From: an uncultured Oscillospiraceae bacterium | Lineage (GTDB): Bacteria > Bacillota > Clostridia > Oscillospirales > Oscillospiraceae | Direction: 5' to 3' | DNA length: 19,588 nucleotides | NCBI GenBank assembly: GCA_934675115.1 | Contig: CAKUPH010000038.1 | Span: 1 to 19,588, forward strand | In this document: positions 1-6,999 of the stretch, in pieces | Numbering within the stretch: the first letter of the stretch is position 1 | Layout of the letters: the number at the start of each line of letters is the position of its first letter | Made by a program: the position numbers and the translations under genes | Notes under the pieces: model-generated | What the model saw: the letters and a program-made list of their open reading frames with translations, nothing else | The model's database searches: none | What the model was told of the DNA's origin: nothing

Positions 1-30
1 GTGTCCGGGTGGCAGAAGCTGAAAGGTTAA

Positions 31-173
31 GGCCCTTGACCCAGCCCGCCGCGGGTGCGGCGTACAAGCGTTTTGCCGAAGGCAAAACCTTGGCGCAAGG
101 GCGAATTCACTTCGCCCGCGCAAATCAGATCAAAGGGGTCCCCATGGGCAAGGCCCATGGGGAGTCAAGGGCC
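31..173. repeat. multi-hairpin inverted-repeat block
   Basis: GGCCCTTGAC (31-40) is perfectly complementary to GTCAAGGGCC (164-173). It encloses three further hairpins: GTTTTGCC/GGCAAAAC (70-77, 81-88, loop GAA), GGGCGAA/TTCGCCC (99-105, 111-117) and an 11-bp stem TCCCCATGGGC/GCCCATGGGGA (139-149, 153-163, loop AAG). No convincing gene is present between 1 and 268. The block could be an extragenic repeat, a non-autonomous element or a structured RNA. The pairings are seen directly; the identity is unknown. Confidence 0.6.
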
Positions 174-193
174 ATGCCCAGAATCCCTATAAT
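165..193 (+). promoter_or_regulatory. possible promoter of pcp
   Basis: A perfect -10 hexamer TATAAT lies at 188-193, about 80 bp before the pcp start. The sequence 17 bp upstream (TCAAGG, 165-170) is a poor -35, and it overlaps the right arm of the inverted-repeat block. Supported mainly by the -10 and by the AT-rich position. Confidence 0.4.
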
Positions 194-271
194 AACCGCT
201 GTGATGAACTGGCGGTATCTGAATGGCAGAAGCTGAAGCGCTGACAGCTTCCACAGAAAGGGGAGAACTTG

Positions 272-874
272 ATGAAAATTCTTGTGACGGGCTTCGAGCC
301 CTTCGGCGGCGAAAGCCGCAACCCTTCCATGGAGCTGGTGCAGTCCCTGCCTGGCGAGATCGGCGGCGCAGAGATCGTCACCGCCATTCTGCCGGTAACG
401 GGCCGGGGTTCAGTGGACGCGGTGACTGCCGCTATCCGAGCCAACGCCCCCGACGTGGTGCTGTCCATCGGTCAGGCCGGTGGCCGGGCGGCGGTAACGG
501 TGGAGCGGGGGGCCGTCAACGTGGACGATTTCCGCATTCCGGACAACAACGGCGACCAGCCGGTGGATGCGCCCATTGCCGCCGACGGGCCGGACGCCTA
601 CCTTTGCCGCCTGCCGGTGCGGGCCATGGTAGAGGCCATGCGGGCGGCCGGTGTTCCGGCGGAAATTTCCAACTCGGCGGGGACCTACGTCTGCAACCAC
701 CTGATGTACGCCGTGGCCCATCTGCTGGCCCGGGAGTACCCGGCGGCGCGGAACGGGTTCATCCACATCCCCTTCCTGCCGGAGCAGGTGACGGACAAGC
801 CCGGCCAGCCCAGCATGGCGGCGGAGCTGTCTCTCCGGGCGGTGACGGTGGCCATTGAGGTGCTGACACGATGA
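272..874 (+). CDS. pcp: pyroglutamyl-peptidase I (pyrrolidone-carboxylate peptidase)
   Basis: Cytoplasmic cysteine peptidase of family C15 that removes N-terminal pyroglutamate from peptides. The 200-residue length is normal for the family. The N-terminal motif TGFEPFGG (6-13) is present. The catalytic Glu is E78 in TVERGAVN, following GQAGGR (67-72). The catalytic Cys is C141 in SAGTYVCNHLMY, and the catalytic His is H165 in FIHIPFLP, so the triad is complete. The ATG at 272 is chosen over the TTG at 269 because AAAGGGGAG (257-265) lies 6 bp ahead of it. The gene stands alone on the + strand and converges with aspS; both share the terminator at 925-966. It probably works in peptide turnover. 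Confidence 0.95.
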   Translation: MKILVTGFEPFGGESRNPSMELVQSLPGEIGGAEIVTAILPVTGRGSVDAVTAAIRANAPDVVLSIGQAGGRAAVTVERGAVNVDDFRIPDNNGDQPVDAPIAADGPDAYLCRLPVRAMVEAMRAAGVPAEISNSAGTYVCNHLMYAVAHLLAREYPAARNGFIHIPFLPEQVTDKPGQPSMAAELSLRAVTVAIEVLTR

Positions 875-924
875 TTTTAAGTAGTATTTCATTATAGTGC
901 TACTATTTGTATTGAAAAAGGCGC

Positions 925-966
925 AAAAAAACCTCCGTATGGTTCAACCATACGGAGGGCTTTTTT
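925..966. terminator. bidirectional intrinsic terminator between pcp and aspS
   Basis: An 11-bp perfect stem, CCTCCGTATGG (932-942) with CCATACGGAGG (948-958), is preceded by seven A (925-931) and followed by six T (961-966). It therefore has a U-tract in both directions and serves the convergent pcp (+) and aspS (-). Confidence 0.93.
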
Positions 967-968
967 CA

Positions 969-2762
969 TCACTCGGCGTCGTCGGCTTCTTTGGCGGTGC
1001 AGGCGATGTTCAATTCATCGAGTTGTTTCTGCTCCACGAAGCTGGGCGCGCCCATCATAACGTCCTGGGCGTTCTTGTTCATGGGGAAGGGGATGATCTC
1101 CCGGATGGAGTCCTCGCCGGCCAGCAGCATGACCATGCGGTCCACGCCCGGGGCGATGCCCGCGTGAGGGGGCGCGCCGTAGGTGAAGGCGTTGTACATG
1201 GCGGGGAACTTGGCCTTGACGTCGTCCTCGCCCAGCCGCACCAGCTGGAAGGCCTCCACCATGATCTCCGGGTCGTGGTTCCGGACGGCGCCGGAGGACA
1301 GTTCCACGCCGTTGCACACCAGATCGTACTGGAAGGCGGTGATGGTCAGGGGGTCCACCTCGCCTGCCGCGGCCTTCTTCAGGATCTCAAGGCCGCCGTT
1401 GGGCATGGAGAACGGATTGTGGCAGAATTCCAGCTCGCCGGACTCCTCGCCGATCTCGTACATGGGGAAGTCCACGATCCAGCAGAATTCGTACTTTTCC
1501 TTGTCCATGTGGTTGGGGCAGAAAGCGCCCAGCTTATTGCGGAGCACGCCGGCGGTCTTCTGGGCGGTGAGACGGGGGCCGCAGGTGAGACCCACGAAGG
1601 TGTTGGGCTTCAGGCCCAGACGCTCAATGGCGTCCGCCTTTTTCTCCGGGTCCTGAAGGAACTTGGAAATGCCGCCGACCAGCTCGCCGTGCTCGTCCAT
1701 GCGGAACCAGTAGGCTTTGGAGCCGGACTGGACCTCCACGTCATTGCACAGGGCGTCGATCTGCTTGCGGGTGCCGGAGAAGTCGGACACCACAACGGCC
1801 TTGATAACGCCCTCGGCAAAGGGCAGGAAGCCGCAGTCGTTCATGAGGTTGGTGGCGTCCTGCACGACGAGGTCGATGCGCAGGTCGGGCTTGTCGGAAC
1901 CGTACTTCTCCATAGACTCCAGATAGGGGATGCGCTGGAAGGGGGCGGAGGAGGCGGTGTTATAGGTGCCGTATTTGGCGAAGATGGGGGGCAGGACCTT
2001 TTCCAGCACGGAGAATACATCCTCCTGATCGGCGAAGGCCATCTCCATATCCAGCTGGTAGAACTCGCCGGGGGAGCGGTCGCCCCGGGCGTCCTCGTCC
2101 CGGAAGCAGGGGGCAATCTGGAAATAGCGGTCGAAGCCGGAGGCCATCAGCAGCTGCTTGAACTGCTGGGGAGCCTGGGGCAGGGCGTAGAACTTGCCGG
2201 GGTGCTTGCGGGAGGGGACGAGGTAGTCCCGGGCGCCCTCGGGGGAGGAGGCGGTGAGGATGGGGGTGGTGATTTCCATGAAGCCCTCGGCGATCATGGC
2301 CTGCCGCAGAGCAGCCACCACGTTGCTGCGCAGGATGATGTTGTTCTTCACCTCGGGGTTGCGCAGGTCGAGGTAGCGGAACTTCAGGCGCTGCTGCTCG
2401 TCGGCCTCGCGGCTGCGGTTGATCTGGAAGGGCAGCTCGTTGTGGCGGCAGCGGCCCAGCACCTTGATCTCGGTGGGGACCACCTCAATGTCGCCGGTGG
2501 GCAGCTTGGGGTTCTTGCTGTCGCGTTCCCGGACGATGCCGGTGACCTGAATGGTGGATTCTTTATTGAGACCCTTGATGATGGACATCATCTCTTCCGT
2601 CTCAATGACCACCTGCGTGGTGCCGTAGAAGTCGCGGAGCACCACGAAGGCGAAGTTCTGGCCGACCTCGCGGACGTTCTCCATGAATCCGGCGAGGGTG
2701 ACGGTCTGGCCGGCGTTGGCCATACGCAGCTCGCCGCAGGTGTGGGTGCGGGACTGAAACAT
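969..2762 (-). CDS. aspS: aspartate--tRNA ligase (class II)
   Basis: Charges tRNA-Asp with aspartate. The 597-residue length is normal for bacterial AspRS. An N-terminal OB-fold anticodon-binding domain (about 1-105, starting SRTHTCGEL) is followed by the class II catalytic core. Motif 2 reads FRDEDARGDRSPGEFYQLD (220-238), and motif 3 near the C-terminus reads GIAPGVDRMVMLLAG. A GAD-type insertion lies between them. The start at 2762 has GGAG nine bases upstream; an in-frame extension to 2903 is rejected because it would run into hisS. It is the second gene of the T-box-controlled hisS-aspS operon, separated from hisS by 124 bp of hairpin-rich sequence. The motif 2 spelling SPGEFYQLD, rather than the common QPEFTQID type, resembles alphaproteobacterial enzymes from memory. 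Confidence 0.96.
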   Translation of the reverse strand: MFQSRTHTCGELRMANAGQTVTLAGFMENVREVGQNFAFVVLRDFYGTTQVVIETEEMMSIIKGLNKESTIQVTGIVRERDSKNPKLPTGDIEVVPTEIKVLGRCRHNELPFQINRSREADEQQRLKFRYLDLRNPEVKNNIILRSNVVAALRQAMIAEGFMEITTPILTASSPEGARDYLVPSRKHPGKFYALPQAPQQFKQLLMASGFDRYFQIAPCFRDEDARGDRSPGEFYQLDMEMAFADQEDVFSVLEKVLPPIFAKYGTYNTASSAPFQRIPYLESMEKYGSDKPDLRIDLVVQDATNLMNDCGFLPFAEGVIKAVVVSDFSGTRKQIDALCNDVEVQSGSKAYWFRMDEHGELVGGISKFLQDPEKKADAIERLGLKPNTFVGLTCGPRLTAQKTAGVLRNKLGAFCPNHMDKEKYEFCWIVDFPMYEIGEESGELEFCHNPFSMPNGGLEILKKAAAGEVDPLTITAFQYDLVCNGVELSSGAVRNHDPEIMVEAFQLVRLGEDDVKAKFPAMYNAFTYGAPPHAGIAPGVDRMVMLLAGEDSIREIIPFPMNKNAQDVMMGAPSFVEQKQLDELNIACTAKEADDAE

Positions 2763-2886
2763 AAATATCAACTCCAAAAATGATTTTTGATTCAGCAAAA
2801 TCTTTTTGCAAAAGGACAGGTTTCGCCTGACGCTTCGCGTCCGCAGGACGCACCACTCCACTTCGCCAGAGCGGCGGCGAAAGAGA
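2763..2886. repeat. hairpin-rich spacer between hisS and aspS
   Basis: This 124-bp gap holds no gene. It contains CAGGTTTCGCCTG (2817-2829, stem CAGG/CCTG), a 13-mer found again exactly at 19455-19467. Next to it is a segment of short inverted repeats around GACGCTTCGCGTC and GTCCGCAGGAC. A run TTTTTGCAAAAG precedes the 13-mer, comparable to the TTTTTG/CAAAAA stem near 19480-19497. The aspS ribosome site lies at its aspS-proximal end. Confidence 0.5.
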
Positions 2887-4254
2887 TCATTGCGGCTCTT
2901 CAATAGGCTTCACATCCCGCGTGCGCTCCTCAATGGCGGAGCGGATGCTGGCCACGGCCTCATCCACGGGGACGGTGATCTGCTGGCCGCTGGCCATGTC
3001 CTTGACGGACACCGCGCCCTGCCGCACCTCGTCCTCGCCGAGGAAGGCGGTGTACGGCACGCCGATCTTGTCGGCATAGGCCATTTTCTGCTTGAACTTC
3101 TTCTGCTCGGTGTAGAGCTGGGCCCGGACGCCCGCCAGCCGCAGCCGGGTGGCGAAGGAGATGGCGGGGGCCAGATCCTCGGTCATGGGCAGGATGAGCA
3201 CGTCGGCGGGGGCGGTGAGCATTTTGTCGTTGAGGTACTTCTGATCCTCCAGAACGAAGAACAGACGGGTCAGACCGATGGAAATTCCAACGCCGGGGAG
3301 TTGTTTGTCGGTATAATATTCCGCAAGGTTATCGTATCGGCCGCCGGAACAGATGGAACCGATCTCCGGATGGTCCAGCATGGTGGTCTCGTAGACGGTG
3401 CCGGTGTAGTAGTCAAGACCCCGGGCGATGGTGAGGTCCACGGCGAAATTTTCCTCGGGAACGCCGAAGTCCGCCAGATACTTCACCACGGTGTTCAGCT
3501 CCGTGAGCCCCTGATCGAACAGCTCGTCCCGGCCGCGGTAGCCCTCCAGCGCGGCGAGCACCGCGGCATTGCCGCCCTTGATGGCGATGAACTTCAAAAT
3601 CTCGTCCGCCTTTTCCGCGGGCAGGGCGATGTCCTCCGCCATGAGCAGCTCCCGCACCTTGTCAGGGCCGATCTTGTCGATCTTGTCCACGGTGCGCATG
3701 ATGTCGGCGGATTGCTCCGTCAGGCCCAGCATGGAGTAGAAGCCGTTGAGGATCTTCCGGTTGTTCACCCGGATCTGGAACCGGCGCAGGCCCAGCGAGG
3801 TGAAGGTCTTGTAGATGATGGAGGGGATCTCCGCCTCGTTGACGATGTCCAGCTTGCCGTCGCCGATGACGTCGATGTCCGCCTGATAGAACTCGCGGAA
3901 GCGCCCACGTTGGGCGCGCTCGCCGCGGTACACCTTGCCGATCTGGAACCGGCGGAAGGGGAAGGCAAGGTCGGCATAGTGGAGAGCCACGTACTTGGCC
4001 AGAGGAACGGTGAGGTCAAAGCGCAGGGAGAGGTCGGTGTCGCCCTTGGTGAAGCGGTAGATCTGCTTTTCCGTCTCGCCGCCGGCCTTGGCCAGCAGTA
4101 CCTCACTGGCTTCGATCACCGGGGTGTCCAGCGGGGTGAAGCCGTAGAGGGAGTAGGACTGGCGCAGCAGCTCCATCATCCGGTCGAACTGCACCTGCCG
4201 CTCCGGCAGCAGTTCCATGAAGCCGGAGAGGGTACGGGGTTTTTGTTTCGCCAT
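2887..4254 (-). CDS. hisS: histidine--tRNA ligase (class II)
   Basis: Charges tRNA-His. The 455-residue length is at the long end for bacteria. Motif 2 is around 101-131 (FRRFQIGKVYRGE, then GRFREFYQADIDVIG). The two histidine-specific signatures are RGLDYYTG (278-285) and SGGRYDNL (303-310). Motif 3 is GVGISIGLTRL (321-331), and a C-terminal anticodon-binding domain starts near 350 (ADVLILPM). An insertion of about 75 residues (175-250) lies between motif 2 and the histidine signatures, as in other HisRS. AAGGAG stands 9 bp before the ATG. It is the first gene of the operon after the T-box leader. The REFYQADID spelling recalls the archaeal/eukaryotic-like HisRS group rather than the E. coli form. 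Confidence 0.96.
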   Translation of the reverse strand: MAKQKPRTLSGFMELLPERQVQFDRMMELLRQSYSLYGFTPLDTPVIEASEVLLAKAGGETEKQIYRFTKGDTDLSLRFDLTVPLAKYVALHYADLAFPFRRFQIGKVYRGERAQRGRFREFYQADIDVIGDGKLDIVNEAEIPSIIYKTFTSLGLRRFQIRVNNRKILNGFYSMLGLTEQSADIMRTVDKIDKIGPDKVRELLMAEDIALPAEKADEILKFIAIKGGNAAVLAALEGYRGRDELFDQGLTELNTVVKYLADFGVPEENFAVDLTIARGLDYYTGTVYETTMLDHPEIGSICSGGRYDNLAEYYTDKQLPGVGISIGLTRLFFVLEDQKYLNDKMLTAPADVLILPMTEDLAPAISFATRLRLAGVRAQLYTEQKKFKQKMAYADKIGVPYTAFLGEDEVRQGAVSVKDMASGQQITVPVDEAVASIRSAIEERTRDVKPIEEPQ

Positions 4255-4323
4255 TTCTGATTGCTCCTTGTATAGAAATATATATTGATAACAAAATATT
4301 GGGGGGTTTTCCGGAAAAAATAC

Positions 4324-4363
4324 AAAAATGCTCTCATCCCATCAGGTCATGGGACGAGAGCAT
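4324..4363 (-). terminator. regulated intrinsic terminator of the T-box leader
   Basis: The stem ATGCTCTCGTCCCAT (4363-4349) pairs with ATGGGATGAGAGCAT (4342-4328) with one G-U pair and a 6-base loop, followed by five T. The CTCTCGTCCC arm is the usual T-box terminator strand that is captured in the alternative antiterminator fold. Confidence 0.92.
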
Positions 4364-4600
4364 TGCAGCGCAATACTTCGTGGTGCCACCCACATTCAGC
4401 GGAACCGGCGCGGGCCGTTCCGCCCTTTGTCCTTCTGGTGCGGGAAGGGAACCGAGCCCGTCTCCGGGCCTGCTCCGCCGGCGTCTTTCCCGGACTCCTG
4501 CCGCGGGACGCTTTCAGCCGGGGAGCACAGCGGCTCCGTGGCGTCCTTCTCTGTTCGGCGGTGGGACCGGTACTCATCCGGTTTCGCTGCAGCGGGTCTT
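4324..4600 (-). promoter_or_regulatory. T-box leader, aspartate-specific (GAC specifier), of hisS-aspS
   Basis: Tandem helices frame a specifier loop. CCGG flanks AUGAGUA on the 5' side (AGUA at 4574-4571), and CCGG flanks GAAA-GAC-G on the 3' side. This makes GAC (4485-4483), an Asp codon, the specifier. A lower CTGC/GCAG helix (4592-4589, 4473-4470) extends stem I, and the apical part shows an AGAG element and GGCTGAAAGC. The T-box core GGTGGCACCACG lies at 4390-4379. Its variable base after UGG is C, which would pair with discriminator G73 of tRNA-Asp; tRNA-His has C73. The terminator at 4363-4324 follows. Uncharged tRNA-Asp should permit readthrough into hisS-aspS. The promoter was not located and probably lies in the end of mgsA. 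Confidence 0.93.
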
Positions 4601-4604
4601 CGCG

Positions 4605-4629
4605 AAAAATCAGACCTTCAGCGGGGTCT
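4605..4629 (-). terminator. weak terminator overlapping the mgsA stop
   Basis: AGACC (4629-4625) pairs with GGTCT (4616-4612) across an 8-base loop and is followed by GA and five T (4609-4605). The flanking A and T runs can extend the pairing. The stem includes the mgsA stop codon and may separate minD-mgsA transcription from the T-box leader just downstream. The stem is short, so efficiency is doubtful. Confidence 0.4.
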
Positions 4630-5026
4630 TTTTGGGGTTGATGATATCGCGCCAGTCCAGATCGCCCCGGGCCAGACCGTGAATGAGCATCTCGGCGGTG
4701 GCGGCGTTGGTGGCGATGGGGACGTTGTGCTGGTCGCACAGCTTGGCGATGTAGTTCAGGTCGTCGTCCAGCTCGTTGGAGTGGGGGTCGTTGAAGAAAA
4801 TGACCATGTCGATCTCCTCGTAGGAGATGCGGGCGCCGATCTGCTGGCTGCCGCCGTGGGCGTGGGAGAGGAACAGCTGGACGGGCAGGCCGGTGGCCTC
4901 GGCGACCAGCTTGCCGGTGCGGTTGGTAGCGCAGACGGTGTGTTTGGAAAGGATGCCGCAATAGGCAATACAGAACTGCACCATCAGCTCTTTCTTGTTG
5001 TCGTGGCTCATCAGGGCAATATTCAC
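4610..5026 (-). CDS. mgsA: methylglyoxal synthase-like protein, catalytic Asp replaced
   Basis: Homologue of methylglyoxal synthase, which converts dihydroxyacetone phosphate to methylglyoxal and phosphate. The fold signatures are clear: NIALMSHDNKK (2-12), QQIGARI (61-67), EIDMVIFFNDP (71-81) and PIATNAATAE (103-112). The length of 138 residues is normal. The residue equal to catalytic Asp71 of E. coli is Ser (GGSQQ, S60). The phosphate-loop ATGTTG is ATNRTG (33-38), and no counterpart of His98 is evident. The equivalents of Asp20 (D9) and Asp91 (D80) remain. GTG at 5026 is chosen over ATG at 5053 because AGGAAGGA lies 6 bp before it. It follows minD by about 30 bp and is likely co-transcribed. 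It may have a changed substrate or no synthase activity. Confidence 0.82.
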   Translation of the reverse strand: MNIALMSHDNKKELMVQFCIAYCGILSKHTVCATNRTGKLVAEATGLPVQLFLSHAHGGSQQIGARISYEEIDMVIFFNDPHSNELDDDLNYIAKLCDQHNVPIATNAATAEMLIHGLARGDLDWRDIINPKKTPLKV

Positions 5027-5057
5027 GGGGAATCCTTCCTTTCTGACCGTCATACGG

Positions 5058-5792
5058 TCAATGAATTCGCATCAGGGGAACTTTGGTGCCCAGCAGACGC
5101 CGGGCGATATTGAGATAGGAGACGGCCGCGCCCTTATGGGTGTACAGCACCAGCGGGGTGCCCTGTCCTGCGGCCACCGTCACCTGACGGTCCTCCGGGA
5201 TGATGCCCAGCAGGGGCAGGCCGGCGGTGTCCATGGCGTGGTCGATGGAGGTGCGCAGCTGGCGCATGAGCTTTGGCTGCACCCGGTTCATCACCAGATG
5301 GATCTCGTGGATCCGGGGAAGAAGCTCCGTCACGGTGCGCTGGGCGTCACGCAGGGCGGCGGGATCGGTGGCGGAGACGACGATGGCCCGGTCCGCCGCG
5401 GCCATGGCCAGCTGAAAGCCGTCGCCCAGCCCGGCGGGGGAGTCCATAAAGATGTAGTCGAAATACTCTCTGGCCTCGTCCATCATCCGGCAGAAGCCGT
5501 CGATGTCCGGGTCGATGAGGGTCAGCGGGGCGGTGAGCAGATACAGCCCGTGGATGTCCGGGTGCTCCGTCACGGCGGTGAGCAGGGGGCAGCGCAGCTC
5601 CATCACGTCGGTGAAGTCCATGACCGCCCGGTCGTCCAGTCCCAGCGCGATGTCCAGATTCCGCAGGCCGATGTCCAGATCGACGCACAGCACCCGGTGC
5701 CCCAGCGCGGCCAGACAGGAGGACACGCCCGCCGTCACGGAGGTTTTACCGGTCCCGCCCTTGCCGGACGTGACCATGATGGCGGTTCCCAT
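5058..5792 (-). CDS. minD: MinD/ParA-family ATPase (septum-site protein MinD-like)
   Basis: P-loop ATPase of the MinD group, which in known members binds the membrane with ATP and positions the division-septum inhibitor. The deviant Walker A GKGGTGKT is at 10-17, the MinD signature DLDIGLRNLD at 38-47, and Walker B DYIFMDSPAG at 112-121. At 244 residues it is about 20 shorter than typical MinD. It ends LGTKVPLMRIH, with no obvious C-terminal amphipathic membrane helix. The ATG at 5792 is chosen because GGGAGG lies 9 bp upstream and a promoter sits just before it; a longer frame reaches 5963 but overlaps rsmG. No minC or minE is present here. In many clostridia minD lies in a min-rodA-mgsA cluster, and minD-mgsA adjacency is kept here. 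Confidence 0.85.
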   Translation of the reverse strand: MGTAIMVTSGKGGTGKTSVTAGVSSCLAALGHRVLCVDLDIGLRNLDIALGLDDRAVMDFTDVMELRCPLLTAVTEHPDIHGLYLLTAPLTLIDPDIDGFCRMMDEAREYFDYIFMDSPAGLGDGFQLAMAAADRAIVVSATDPAALRDAQRTVTELLPRIHEIHLVMNRVQPKLMRQLRTSIDHAMDTAGLPLLGIIPEDRQVTVAAGQGTPLVLYTHKGAAVSYLNIARRLLGTKVPLMRIH

Positions 5793-5817
5793 AGCGCATT
5801 TCCTCCCAATCATTAGA

Positions 5818-5846
5818 AGTATATCATAAACTACCAAGGCTATCAA
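5818..5846 (-). promoter_or_regulatory. sigma-A promoter of minD-mgsA
   Basis: TTGATA (5846-5841), a 17-bp spacer and TATACT (5823-5818) form a near-consensus promoter. The predicted start of transcription is near 5811, giving a leader of about 20 bases that includes the GGGAGG site at 5802-5807. This argues against the longer minD start. Confidence 0.85.
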
Positions 5847-5892
5847 TATTTTTTTAGCCAAAACGCTTAAAAAACTTGCGTCTTTTGCGGTT

Positions 5893-6606
5893 TCAGAGGG
5901 GTTCCTTCTGCATTTTAGCCCACCTGCGGGGGTATTTAACCGGAGTTTTGGAAATTTTCTCAATAACTGCCACGCGATGGGTCACGTCCGTAAAGGGGAT
6001 GGCGTAGTCGTAGCAGCCCACCAGTTTTCCGCCCAGCGTCTCAATGGAAGAGGAAGAATATTCCAGCTCCTCATCACATTCCGTGCTCTTCATGGCGAGG
6101 AACCGCCCGCCCACCCTGACGAAGGGCAGGCACATCTCACACAGCAGCCGCAGGTCGGCCACGGCCCGGGCGGCGGCGAAGTCAAACTGCTCCCGGAGGG
6201 CGGGGTCCTTCCCCGCCTCCTCCGCCCGGCCGTGGATGGTGCGCACGCCGGTGAGGGACAGGTCCGCCGCAACCTCGTCCAGCCAGTCCAGCCGCTTTTG
6301 CAGGCTGTCCAGCAGGGTGACGTTCAGGCTGGGCACCAGAATTTTCAGAACCATGCCGGGAAAGCCCGCGCCGGTGCCCACGTCGATGAGGGTCTTACCC
6401 TCCAGTCTGGCGCAGTCCAGCAAGGGGGCGCAGTCCAGCATGTGGAGGGTGGCCACATCCTTCGGCTCGGTGATGGCGGTGAGGTTTATGACCTTGTTTT
6501 TCTCGATGAGGGCCTGCCCGTAGTGCTCCAGCAGCTCCGCCGCGTTTTCCGGGACGGAGGGGGAGAGGTCCAGCCGGTCAAGGCCCGTTCTGATCAGTTC
6601 CTTCAT
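5893..6606 (-). CDS. rsmG: 16S rRNA (guanine-527-N7)-methyltransferase
   Basis: SAM-dependent methyltransferase (GidB/RsmG family) that makes m7G527 in 16S rRNA. The length of 237 residues is typical. The family motif NKVINLTAIT is at 37-46, and the SAM-binding loop DVGTGAGFPG at 75-84. LDSLQKR follows as the acidic-loop region, then RAVADL and MKS. GGGAGGAG lies immediately before the ATG. It is the last gene of the serS-mscL-membrane protein-rsmG run and starts 12 bp after the stop of its neighbour. In Bacillus rsmG lies directly upstream of noc; here it lies downstream of parB, so the local order has changed. Loss of this enzyme gives low-level streptomycin resistance in known species. Confidence 0.95.
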   Translation of the reverse strand: MKELIRTGLDRLDLSPSVPENAAELLEHYGQALIEKNKVINLTAITEPKDVATLHMLDCAPLLDCARLEGKTLIDVGTGAGFPGMVLKILVPSLNVTLLDSLQKRLDWLDEVAADLSLTGVRTIHGRAEEAGKDPALREQFDFAAARAVADLRLLCEMCLPFVRVGGRFLAMKSTECDEELEYSSSSIETLGGKLVGCYDYAIPFTDVTHRVAVIEKISKTPVKYPRRWAKMQKEPL

Positions 6607-6618
6607 GGCTCCTCCCAG

Positions 6619-6999
6619 TCAGGCGTAGGCGTTGGCGATGGCGTGGACGAGGGCGGGCCCGCCGGTGAGCAGGCCGATGACCACGGCGGCAATGCACACA
6701 ACGACGATGATCACCGTCATAGGCAGGCCGCCGGGAGCGGTGCCCAGCTTCTGCCGGTGGACGGCCACGGACAGCAGGGCGATGGCCGCCGGGATGAGCA
6801 GCAGGGGAAAGGTGCCCGGCGCACCCTTGCCGCCGGTGAAGATGGCGAAGGTGATGAGAAACAGCACGAACAGCACATATCCCAGCCCCATCCATGCGGC
6901 GGCCCGTTTTTCAAAGGACGCGGGGGTGTAGGCGGGCTTGTCCTCCTGACCCTCCGGGCCGTTCTCCTCCGAGATGTTGTTCCGATCCAGCTCAGCCAT
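6619..6999 (-). CDS. small membrane protein of unknown function
   Basis: I do not recognise a named family. The 126-residue protein has an acidic N-terminus (1-30), then three probable transmembrane helices at about 35-55, 63-80 and 92-112, with a short loop [11 protein letters not shown] between the second and third. Its ATG overlaps the end of mscL by 8 bp, and AAGGA within the mscL tail serves as ribosome site, so it is translationally coupled to mscL. It precedes rsmG by 12 bp. The coupling suggests an envelope role expressed with MscL, but nothing in the sequence fixes a function. Confidence 0.8.
   Translation of the reverse strand: MAELDRNNISEENGPEGQEDKPAYTPASFEKRAAAWMGLGYVLFVLFLITFAIFTGGKGAPGTFPLLLIPAAIALLSVAVHRQKLGTAPGGLPMTVIIVVVCIAAVVIGLLTGGPALVHAIANAYA

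Larger units (their letters stand above)
10..237. repeat. 14-bp direct repeat bracketing the left-end structured block
   Basis: The 14-mer TGGCAGAAGCTGAA occurs at 10-23 and again at 224-237, on either side of the inverted-repeat block at 31-173. Both copies could begin short reading frames starting MAEAE, but neither frame looks like a real gene. The second copy lies in the leader of pcp. The repeat may mark a duplicated segment or the edges of an inserted element; the part left of position 1 is not visible. Confidence 0.5.

Noticed and set aside
897..2783. Very long + strand open frame opposite aspS
   Set aside because: It is antisense to a clear AspRS, has low-complexity Gly/Val/His-rich composition and no family features; it results from high GC at third positions.
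2763..2903. N-terminal extension of AspRS
   Set aside because: AspRS normally begins at the SRTHTCGEL region; the extension covers hairpin repeats and runs into hisS.
2806..4260. Long + strand open frame opposite hisS
   Set aside because: It overlaps the complete HisRS gene on the other strand and shows no recognisable domain.
5793..5963. Longer N-terminus for MinD
   Set aside because: A good promoter and ribosome site lie inside this stretch, and the extension would overlap rsmG without adding a known domain.
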